A stretch of DNA of 64,000 nucleotides, taken from JBPYCR01 sp051846935. GTDB lineage: Bacteria > Bacillota > Bacilli > Bacillales > Amphibacillaceae. Made by a program: the position numbers and the translations under genes. This document shows positions 26,501 through 32,762 of this stretch, piece after piece. Every line of letters starts with the position of its first letter. The stretch's first letter is position 1. The DNA lies in assembly GCF_051846935.1 (NCBI RefSeq), contig NZ_JBPYCS010000011.1, positions 26,657 through 90,656 on the forward strand, given 5' to 3'. Below the pieces are notes generated by a model. That model saw only the letters and a program-made list of their open reading frames with translations. It had not been told where the DNA came from and did no database searches.

Positions 26501-27207
26501 CATTTGGTGCATTTATTGCCCAAGCTAGGGGGACAGAGATTTTAGATCCGTATTCACTGCAACCGATAAATACAGGGGCAAATGTTGTATTACGACAGCC
26601 GTTTTTACCAGATAAACGTGAGTTTACACTCATTATGTATGATGGTGCACGTCTATTCGATCGAAAAGGACAGTTAATAATAGATCCGGTTGATGGTATT
26701 TTGCTTCCTGGTGAAGAAGACGATCTATTGCATACGTATGATAATGGTTCAAGAGGATTTAATTATCGGACGGAACGACTAATAAATCGACTTAGAAAAG
26801 AAGCGAGCTTAGAAAAGCTATTTAGTTCTAAACCGTTTGGTGATCCATCTACTCCTTTATTTGAGGCGTATCCTGGAGAGCCAGTTACGGTACGACTCGT
26901 TAATCCATCCGAACGCAGACGATCGCATACGTTCCATTTGCACAATCATTATTGGAATACGGATGATCGGAAAATAACATCTCAAGTTAAATCGATTATT
27001 CCAGAAATTGTTGCCGGTCATGCTGCTGATCTTCCGCTTCATTATGGTGCAGGAAGCTTTTATAACTATCCAGGAGACTATATGTATCGTTCAGGAAATA
27101 TACGATGGGATATCGAACAAGGTATGTGGGGGATAATGCGTGTCCATCCAAAGCTACAAGATCACCTACCACCTTTAAACTATGGACGGAATAAGAAACA
27201 GGAATAG
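23536..27207 (+). CDS. mnxG: Mn(II)-oxidizing multicopper oxidase MnxG
   Basis: A 1223-residue multicopper oxidase, the size of the spore-surface Mn(II) oxidase MnxG (about 1217 in SG-1), which oxidises Mn(II) to Mn(IV) oxide with O2. No signal peptide is seen, as expected for a spore-coat enzyme made in the mother cell. Copper motifs: HxxHxH at H281-H284-H286; HCHxxxHxxxxM at H334-C335-H336-H340-M345 (type 1 site with Met axial ligand); HIH at 530-532; HDH at 576-578; further His clusters at H720/H725 and at H1131/H1134/H1136/H1138. The motif pairs normally found first in laccases come after those normally last. Repeated cupredoxin units (GDPATPILRGYVGD, GDPVTPILFCYEGD, GDPSTPLFEAYPGE) are visible. 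GTG start after AGGAGG. Confidence 0.93.
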   Translation: MKRFYHIVAIPIRIVLNNFGDHNPNGMMYVLKENESIVKEQVRKNPFTPVDVVQPLVIRANEGDEVEILFENKLPFATGMHFQEADYDVMTSDGANVGLNKNSFVECGEEMIYQLKINHQGVFLFSDLGNPSSSENGSNINGLFGALFAQPRGSWWTDPITGRSMDSGVYADIHHPYLPSQREYAWIFHDEMPTVDLTGNEVLNPITKQVSESTHAVNYRFEPLDNRLRLIEEAVVCPDCEGEEVHHDSWVFGDPATPILRGYVGDPAKIRVAHGGVKETHVFHYHVHQWFRDTTNPDSEIIDSQAVGPQSWYDVQPLYGLGSLQGSCGDTIIHCHLYPHFDVGMWGMNRIFDTLQDGSECYPNGIKIDPLQPLPGRVAPPEPTKEKPGFPNFIPGKVGSKAPRPPLGIVGGRELTELEKNAAIPNPRPGAVFSDPCSIPDDPPVKEFNISLIELPLIYNREGWNDPKGRIYILDEDIEDVCSGKKEPEPLVIHMPAGTCIRVNFTNRLPNVADGDAFQLVTRTYETGMHIHFVKFDVLVNDGANVGWNYDSGVLTGETIRYEYYADVEVKAWFFHDHLFPNYHQQHGVFGTGVVHPRFTQFLNYKTGDAVNHGTQVTVTQPLTPDYRDLALFVQDFTLLFNKDGKPLNPPEFPGSQDDPGLHGVNYKNEPLRFRLGADCDPAYSFSSYVNGDPVTPILFCYEGDPIKIRLLQGAQEESHSFNVHGLRWKKNRPDVETKFEAQQHIGISESFSFEIEVPQSGDYLWTFETEEDLWTGLWGLIRAFDEEVDFLIPLPDRPEPPERTNPLPICTGKPPQKAEVIEPPVGTPSDAPVKKFEIVAFQVPIPYSSWGEHDPFGIVFALKEDMEAILKGKKKPEPLIIRANAGDLVEISVTSFLEFDKFPFLDGIWPYPHVKEEAFYPPSVRISLHSQLLSYDVKTSAGETVGFNADQTAGPGETVTYKWYVDQNVGVCGLWDMADIRNHRSLGTFGAFIAQARGTEILDPYSLQPINTGANVVLRQPFLPDKREFTLIMYDGARLFDRKGQLIIDPVDGILLPGEEDDLLHTYDNGSRGFNYRTERLINRLRKEASLEKLFSSKPFGDPSTPLFEAYPGEPVTVRLVNPSERRRSHTFHLHNHYWNTDDRKITSQVKSIIPEIVAGHAADLPLHYGAGSFYNYPGDYMYRSGNIRWDIEQGMWGIMRVHPKLQDHLPPLNYGRNKKQE

Positions 27208-27296
27208 CTGATCGATTCGACGATACTTTTAACGATTTTGTGCGAAGCAACAGGTATAGCATACCCGATTATTGCGATAGAAACAGTTAAAAACAA

Positions 27297-27317
27297 TAGG
27301 CGGAATAATACCGCCTA
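27297..27317 (+). repeat. Short hairpin between mnxG and the next gene
   Basis: AGGCGG (27298-27303) pairs with CCGCCT (27311-27316) without a T tract. It may be an attenuator or a stability element that lowers expression of the downstream gene. Confidence 0.5.
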
Positions 27318-27343
27318 AACACAATATACGAGGGGGGAGTTTT

Positions 27344-28117
27344 ATGACTGGAGAGCAAACTATAGATTGCAGTGCAGAGCATGAAGAAATGAAAAATACG
27401 GATGAATTTTATATACCGACGCTCGATTGTCCGCAACGTTTAGATGGGAAGAAATTCCCGTCGGCAAATAGCTGCTTGCCTGCCGAGGAGCTTGAACAAC
27501 TAAAGGAGCGGCAAAGAAAAGCGAACGATCTGCTTTTGCGACTAGCTGATATAAACAACGAAGAAACTGAGAATCAAGGATTGAGAGATGCTTTTGAGAA
27601 TATTTTAGATCACCACGTAACGATCAGTTTAAAAATGAATGAAGCACCTACTAAAAAAGGAAACAAATCATTAGGAGGTCTTAAAGGAAAGGTTGTTTTA
27701 GCAGGTAGGGATTTTGTCATTTTACAATCGAACAATAAAGAGGTGGCCATTCCTTATACTAATGTTACTAAAATCACACTCTCGCATTTAAGGACTGATA
27801 TGTCTGAAGGTAGAGAGCTTGACTGTATCGATCCAATTTTGCGAAGATGTCTTACTTTCCGATTTGGTAAAGTTGTCTCAGGTTCTCTAAAATTAATACA
27901 AATCTTTCACGGAATTACATTAAACATTTTGTTGTTAAATTTAATTGATCATACGATTAAAATCGTGTTAGAAGATGAATCAGTGGTGGGCGAAGTGTTT
28001 TGTGTGGATAAAAATAGTATAGAAATATGTATTGGGAATGACCTAAGGAAGATTCCAATTCATACCATTCGTTATGTAATAACAGACCCTATTATAACCC
28101 CATCTTTTTCAGAATAA
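27344..28117 (+). CDS. Two-barrel protein downstream of mnxG, function unknown
   Basis: A 257-residue paralogue of the first gene of the operon. A charged N-terminal helical part (about 60-95) precedes LKGKVVLAGRDFVILQ then VAIPYTNVTKITL (about 107-148), and a second unit with LTFRFGKVV and EDESVVGEVFCVDKNSIEIC then IPIHTIRYVIT (about 165-248). The matching blocks in the first gene are GKVSTIGRDFVMLI, IPYLAVISANI and LLHRFGETV. GAGGGGGGAG lies before the ATG. It is 136 bases after mnxG and ahead of the operon terminator. SG-1-type operons end at mnxG, so this gene looks like an addition. Confidence 0.75.
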   Translation: MTGEQTIDCSAEHEEMKNTDEFYIPTLDCPQRLDGKKFPSANSCLPAEELEQLKERQRKANDLLLRLADINNEETENQGLRDAFENILDHHVTISLKMNEAPTKKGNKSLGGLKGKVVLAGRDFVILQSNNKEVAIPYTNVTKITLSHLRTDMSEGRELDCIDPILRRCLTFRFGKVVSGSLKLIQIFHGITLNILLLNLIDHTIKIVLEDESVVGEVFCVDKNSIEICIGNDLRKIPIHTIRYVITDPIITPSFSE

Positions 28118-28154
28118 CTGAAATGACAAGTTTTAAATGACACATGTTAAAAGT

Positions 28155-28195
28155 AGGCAGGCAATTGTGAAATTGTACGCTGCCTGCTTTTTTTA
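28155..28195 (+). terminator. Terminator of the Mn-oxidase operon
   Basis: GCAGGCA (28157-28163) pairs with TGCCTGC (28181-28187) and is followed by seven T residues, about 40 bases after the last stop. Confidence 0.87.
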
Positions 28196-28569
28196 TCTGT
28201 CGGAGTGTATCCGTCCTCTCACTTTCAACGGTTATTTTCACGGATATTGTATGTTTTTCTTTAGATTTGAAGTGTTTTTCATATTGAACAGTATTTGACG
28301 AGCATCTTCAATGGCTAAAATACATTCTCTTTTTATTAGTTTCATAATAAGTTGCATTCGTCCAACTGACAGAAAAAGAAAGTTAGAAAGATTTTGTTCG
28401 TACAGGCAACGAAATCTTTCTTACTTACACTGCTGATCCTGGTTCAATCGTTTAGCTATATAACCGACTGAACGAAAGAGATTTTATTAGGCATATTTTA
28501 GTTAGTACTTAGAAACGTATTTATACCAAAAAGTAAGACAATACTGTTCAAATTCATGCATTTATGAAA
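28196..28569. other. Convergent intergenic region with a hairpin
   Basis: About 370 bases between convergent genes. It holds one inverted repeat, AGAAAGATTT (28385-28394) with AAATCTTTCT (28412-28421), without a T tract. A 39-codon minus-strand frame (about 28239-28358) reads like protein but lacks a ribosome binding site. Nothing else is seen. Confidence 0.5.
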
Positions 28570-29274
28570 TTAACAGTGACATTTCCCTTTTAGTTCAAAC
28601 CACTTTATCGAATTGAGCGGAAAAATAGCAGATTTATGAAAGTGTCGTTTTTTTCTTCTGTTTCTTCGATGAGGTACATGTCGTTTTCTTCTTTTAAGTT
28701 TGTTTTTATATGGATATAAGGTTCCGTCTAGTAGTGCAATTTCTGTTTGAAGCTCTTCCAACTCCAATTCAGCTTCTCTAATTGCTACTTTTATTTCATC
28801 TAGCTCATCATTATCATTTACGTTCATCTCTTCCATTTCCTCAATCATTATTTCTATTTCTTCTTCAAGCAAAGCTACTTCCATTCTCATTTCTTCCAAT
28901 TCATTCGGTTCGCCATTTTGTAAATGACTATCAGATCGCTCTACTACATTTACTTCAACAAAGTTACTGCCAACACGACAAATCTCAGCTAATATCGTAT
29001 TTGAACCACTTTCGCTGTCAACGTGCAACTTTACAAAACATCCTACTAACTGACTTAAACGAAAATTTAAGTTTGTTGTTAATCCGCCAAGTCGAAGTTT
29101 AAAACGGTCATCACATACGAAGTCTCTACAAATACAATCATCTAATCGACAAAAACAATGATCTGCAACATTGTCGTGATCCTTTTTACAGTGGCAGCTT
29201 GAATGGTCACATCGATCGCAATTGCTATGATTTATTTTCTCTCCACCGCACACGCTGCATAATTGTTTATGCAT
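28570..29274 (-). CDS. Cys/His-rich, coiled-coil, barrel protein; likely spore coat component
   Basis: A 234-residue protein with four parts. Residues 1-55 hold about 13 cysteines and several histidines (CSVCGG, CDRCDHSSCHCKKDH, CFCRLDDCICRDFVC), suited to metal binding or cross-linking. Residues about 58-112 form a beta unit (FRLSQLVGCFVKLHV, SNFVEVNVVER) like those of the mnx proteins. Residues about 118-185 are an acidic coiled coil (EEEIEIMIEEMEEM, ELELEELQTEI). A basic stretch (KLKRRKRHVPHRRNRRKKRH) precedes FPLNSIKWFELKGKCHC, which looks like the closing strand of the barrel. GGAGGGATG and a sigma-K-like promoter precede it. No characterised homologue is recognised. Confidence 0.75.
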   Translation of the reverse strand: MHKQLCSVCGGEKINHSNCDRCDHSSCHCKKDHDNVADHCFCRLDDCICRDFVCDDRFKLRLGGLTTNLNFRLSQLVGCFVKLHVDSESGSNTILAEICRVGSNFVEVNVVERSDSHLQNGEPNELEEMRMEVALLEEEIEIMIEEMEEMNVNDNDELDEIKVAIREAELELEELQTEIALLDGTLYPYKNKLKRRKRHVPHRRNRRKKRHFHKSAIFPLNSIKWFELKGKCHC

Positions 29275-29316
29275 GACTAATCATCCCTCCATTTTTAGGT
29301 CGTATCATTCTATTAG

Positions 29317-29345
29317 TAGTATATGAATGAAAACCTTTAATGAGT
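29317..29345 (-). promoter_or_regulatory. Sigma-K-like promoter of the Cys-rich coat gene
   Basis: On the minus strand CATATACTA (29325-29317) matches CATANNNTA; the nearest AC is 18 bases upstream (29345-29344). It lies about 45 bases before the start codon. Confidence 0.55.
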
Positions 29346-29439
29346 GGTCAATCGTATTGTATTAAGGAAATAGAAGTTGTCTATTTTAAAGTTTTTACAA
29401 TTTAGTACGAAATCATTAGATCGGATGTATATTTATATT

Positions 29440-29490
29440 ATTAAAATAAACGTCAGCATATATCGCTATTGCAGCGACAAATGCTGACGT
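29440..29490 (-). terminator. Terminator of the cotZ-type gene
   Basis: A perfect 10-base-pair stem, ACGTCAGCAT with ATGCTGACGT, contains an inner stem (CGCT/AGCG). On the minus strand it is followed by TTTATTTTAATAA. Confidence 0.8.
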
Positions 29491-29519
29491 CGTCCCAATC
29501 TGTGTACATCTAACCTCTT

Positions 29520-30053
29520 TTAAAGCACAGATACTGCTGGAAGACATGTGATTGCACAGAAGCATTTTAAGTCGACGGTTATACAAACACCCGTACGATT
29601 TAAGTCGTTTACGTCTTCACGATCTAGCTGCTTACATGGTGTCATAGCACCTTTTGCACCATCCTGATCTCCAGGTCTGTCAGGCTCCATGGCATCAAAC
29701 GTAAGAAGCTCAAGCACTGCACAGCAATCATCGCTTACCTCTTTTACGCGGAAGATAAAGCTTTCCGTACAATCAAAAATTGGTCTACCGCCACGTATTT
29801 CAATGTCTGCACCAAATGCTCGAAAAGGCTTAAGATCCTTACCGTATAGAATAAATGGAACCGTATCTAAATTATTTCTAGATACTGGTGCCAGCAGGTT
29901 GTTAATAGACTTTGCACAGCTAACATCGCAAGTCATATCGAAGACATCTTCTTGTGCTTCTGCTATTGCACGAACTACGTCACATACACACTCATCAGAA
30001 GTGAAGATATCATCTATCTTGTCGTCTTTGTCAAATCTTTTTCCACAACCCAT
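29520..30053 (-). CDS. cotZ: CotY/CotZ-type spore coat protein
   Basis: The CotY/CotZ/ExsY family forms cysteine-rich crystalline layers of the crust or exosporium. The 177-residue product has CVCDVVRAIAEAQE at the N-terminus, a Cys pair in DMTCDVSCAKSINNLL, VPFILYGKDLKPFRAFGAD, DDCCAVLELL and a Cys-rich C-terminus (CKQLD, VCITVDLKCFCAITC), all family hallmarks. AAAGGAG precedes the ATG and a sigma-K-like promoter lies upstream. CotY versus CotZ cannot be decided. MnxG activity sits on the outermost spore layer, so this neighbour may be its scaffold (inference). Confidence 0.9.
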   Translation of the reverse strand: MGCGKRFDKDDKIDDIFTSDECVCDVVRAIAEAQEDVFDMTCDVSCAKSINNLLAPVSRNNLDTVPFILYGKDLKPFRAFGADIEIRGGRPIFDCTESFIFRVKEVSDDCCAVLELLTFDAMEPDRPGDQDGAKGAMTPCKQLDREDVNDLNRTGVCITVDLKCFCAITCLPAVSVL

Positions 30054-30090
30054 AATTAATACACTCCTTTTGTTTTTATCATTACACTTA

Positions 30091-30117
30091 TAACGTATGT
30101 AGCGGAGTGTATTTCGT
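30091..30117 (-). promoter_or_regulatory. Sigma-K promoter of the cotZ-type gene
   Basis: On the minus strand CATACGTTA (30099-30091) matches CATANNNTA, and AC (30117-30116) is exactly 16 bases upstream. This is the best match of the set. Confidence 0.75.
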
Positions 30118-30283
30118 ATAGTCTAATATCCTAGTTTTATAAAAAAATAATGCCATTTATAGCGTTTTTAAATTCCTAACTATGATAAGCACACAAGCGA
30201 GAGCATACGATTCGTATATACTATTAACAATGAATTTTGGATTTGAACGTTGCGTGATTATTTTACTTAAAGGGGCATTGTTT

Positions 30284-30871
30284 ATGTTTCGTTCTAAGCT
30301 CATCTATTTGTTTTTAATCGGAATTGGATTTATGTTGTTGTATTTTTTACTGCCAAATGAAAGTAAATTAGATGTATACGGTCGTGTACCACAAGTTACT
30401 CTGGAAAGCCTTAACAATGAGTCCTATCCATTGGATAACAATCAAATGAAACTTGTAATCTTTTATTTTAGTAACTGTCCTGATATCTGTCCGCTCACCT
30501 TAATGCAAGTTAAGCAGATTCAAAATCAATTTAAGGAGGAACAGTTAGTCCATCCCGTGTCCATCCTATCGATTACCTTAGATCCGGAGTATGACACGGA
30601 AGAAGTTATAAAAGAGTATGCACAACGCTTTTCAACGGACGGTACGAACTGGTATTGGCTACGTGGATCTAGTGAAAAAACGAAAGAGGTTGCCGATTCG
30701 TTTAACATGTTTTATAAAAAGTCGAATGATGGATTTGTCTCTCACAGTACAACAATGTATTTAGTAGACAAAAAGAATCAAATTAGAGGCGTTTATGATA
30801 TGGCTACTTCAAAAAAAACGGTAGATATTGAACAAATAGTAGAGGACATTCGTACATTGGATAAAGAGTGA
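30284..30871 (+). CDS. mnxC: SCO1/SenC-family membrane-anchored copper/thiol protein (MnxC-like)
   Basis: A 195-residue protein with one N-terminal membrane anchor (about 5-25) and a thioredoxin-fold SCO domain facing outward. C65 and C69 in CPDIC with H154 in SHSTTMYLVD form the Cu-binding set of SCO proteins, which mature copper centres. The SG-1 mnx operon contains mnxC, a SCO-like gene; here it lies apart, 3 kb beyond mnxG and divergent from the cotZ-type gene. ATG 30284 follows AAAGGGG; an upstream frame would add 34 residues before the anchor. A cytochrome oxidase assembly role (YpmQ-like) is the alternative. Confidence 0.7.
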   Translation: MFRSKLIYLFLIGIGFMLLYFLLPNESKLDVYGRVPQVTLESLNNESYPLDNNQMKLVIFYFSNCPDICPLTLMQVKQIQNQFKEEQLVHPVSILSITLDPEYDTEEVIKEYAQRFSTDGTNWYWLRGSSEKTKEVADSFNMFYKKSNDGFVSHSTTMYLVDKKNQIRGVYDMATSKKTVDIEQIVEDIRTLDKE

Positions 30872-30913
30872 AACGGAAAAATTGTACAGATTGACTACTT
30901 TTTTCCGTTTCAG
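30870..30913. terminator. Bidirectional terminator between the SCO gene and the ABC exporter
   Basis: GAAACGGAAAAA pairs with TTTTTTCCGTTTC, overlapping the SCO stop codon. A and T runs on both sides serve both converging units. Confidence 0.8.
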
Positions 30914-30962
30914 AAGTAGAAGTGTATTCACAAATTATTCTGTTGAAAATTTGAAAGGGTTG

Positions 30963-32762
30963 CTATTGGTTGAACAAAGAATAATAGTTTCCTTTTTTCA
31001 TCATTAATTCTGGATGATTTCCTTTTTCAATTATTTCACCGTCTTTGAGCATAATAATTGTATCGGCCGCTCGGATTGTATTTAACCGATGAGCGATAAC
31101 AAAGCTTGTTCGGCCTCTCATTAAACGCTTTAAGGCTTCTTGTATTTTTAGTTCGGTAATCGTGTCAATATTGCTCGTAGCTTCATCTAGAATTAGAATT
31201 GATGGGTTGGAAATCATTGCTCTTGCAATGGAGAGCAGTTGTTTTTGTCCTTGACTAAGCCCGCTTCCTGCTTGATCTAACGATGTATCATATTGCTTTG
31301 GGAGCCTGGATATAAACGCATGCGCATTGGCATCCTTTGCTGCTTGAACGACCTCTTCATTCGTCGCTTGCAACCTTCCATAACGGATATTGTCACGTAC
31401 CGTACCATGAAATAAAACAGTATCCTGCAGAACAAAGGCCATCTGACTGCGCAAGCTTGCACGTTTAATTTTGTTTAATTCAACTCCATCAAGTGTAATA
31501 GAGCCATTCTTATACGGATAAAATCGTGCGATTAGATTTATAAGTGTTGTTTTTCCTGCTCCTGTATGACCGACAAATGCGATCATTTCTCCGGGACGTG
31601 CAGAAAAAGTAATGTTTTTTAGAATAGCAGTATTTTCATAGGAAAAAGAAACATCATTAAATTGCAAATGACCTTGAATGTGTGGTAATTCAAGTGCTAA
31701 TTGTTCATCTTTTTCTTCCTCTATTTCGTCAATGACAGAAAATACTCTTTCCGCTCCCGCTACTGCAGCTAGCAATATATTAAATTGATTGGACAATTCA
31801 TTTAAAGGTCTTGCAAACTGGCGAGCATATTCCGTGAAAATGACTATAACACCTACGGTAATGGATCCTTTTAGAACCAAGATTCCGCCAAATAAAGCAA
31901 TTAAAGCAAAGCTGAGAAAATTCAACATGTTCATTACTTTAGGAATGAACCCAGCGAAAGTTAATGCCCAAAACCCAGAAAGACGTAGATGTTTATTTCG
32001 CTCATTAAAATCGTTGATAACTCGTTCTTCCTGTGAAAAGGCTTTTACTATATGCTGGCCAGAAACGATTTCTTCAACATACCCATTGAGTTCGCCGAGA
32101 TCTTTTTGTTGTACTTTATACAATGGTCCAGTTCGCTTCGTAATCCAGCGCATTGAAATATACATAATTGGGATGATCGTCATTGTAATGGCTGTTAACA
32201 AGGGGCTTAAGAGAAGCATTACTGATAGGCTCCCGATTAATGTAACGATACTTGAAAAAATTTGGATAACGGATTGATTCAACGTATTGTTCACATTATC
32301 AATATCATTTGTTATTCTGCTCATTAATTCACCATGTTTTCGCTTATCAAAATAAGAAATAGGTAATCGATGGAACTGGCTAAAAAGCTGTTCACGTAAT
32401 GAATAAACCGTATTTTGTGCAATCCCTACCATCCAATAATTTTGAAGAAAAATCGTTAATGAATACAATAGATAAATAATGAGCAAAGAAACTAAAACTA
32501 TAAGAAGGCCAGCCTTTTGCTTCGAAACGATAAAATCATCAATGGCCATCCCAATCATGTATGGGCCGAGAAGTCCAAGTCCTGAACTCGTTAACACCAT
32601 CAAAATAACGAGAAGTAGCTTAACCTTTTCTTCTATTAAGTAGGACCAAATTCGCTTTACAGTCGTTCTTGTATGCTTTGCTTTCTTCAACCTTTGATTA
32701 ACCGGTTGGTTAAGGGGTATTTTTCTATATCGGAAAGGTTGCTTCAACGGATTAATCGACAT
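30963..32762 (-). CDS. Heterodimeric ABC exporter, subunit with consensus ATP site (YfiC-like)
   Basis: A 599-residue half-transporter: six membrane helices (about 55-340) and an ATPase domain with GHTGAGKTT (Walker A), LSQGQ signature, LILDEATSNID (Walker B with catalytic Glu) and AHRLNT (switch His). Together with the upstream gene it forms a multidrug- or lipid-type exporter pair. ATG 32762 follows AAAGGAG and overlaps the preceding gene by 11 bases, so the subunits are translationally coupled. A longer start at 32816 would run further into that gene. Substrate unknown. Confidence 0.9.
   Translation of the reverse strand: MSINPLKQPFRYRKIPLNQPVNQRLKKAKHTRTTVKRIWSYLIEEKVKLLLVILMVLTSSGLGLLGPYMIGMAIDDFIVSKQKAGLLIVLVSLLIIYLLYSLTIFLQNYWMVGIAQNTVYSLREQLFSQFHRLPISYFDKRKHGELMSRITNDIDNVNNTLNQSVIQIFSSIVTLIGSLSVMLLLSPLLTAITMTIIPIMYISMRWITKRTGPLYKVQQKDLGELNGYVEEIVSGQHIVKAFSQEERVINDFNERNKHLRLSGFWALTFAGFIPKVMNMLNFLSFALIALFGGILVLKGSITVGVIVIFTEYARQFARPLNELSNQFNILLAAVAGAERVFSVIDEIEEEKDEQLALELPHIQGHLQFNDVSFSYENTAILKNITFSARPGEMIAFVGHTGAGKTTLINLIARFYPYKNGSITLDGVELNKIKRASLRSQMAFVLQDTVLFHGTVRDNIRYGRLQATNEEVVQAAKDANAHAFISRLPKQYDTSLDQAGSGLSQGQKQLLSIARAMISNPSILILDEATSNIDTITELKIQEALKRLMRGRTSFVIAHRLNTIRAADTIIMLKDGEIIEKGNHPELMMKKGNYYSLFNQ

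Noticed and set aside
28239..28358. A 39-codon minus-strand frame (MQLIMKLIKRECILAIEDAR...) in the spacer after the mnx operon
   Set aside because: Protein-like residues, but no ribosome binding site and no promoter; not strong enough to list as a gene.
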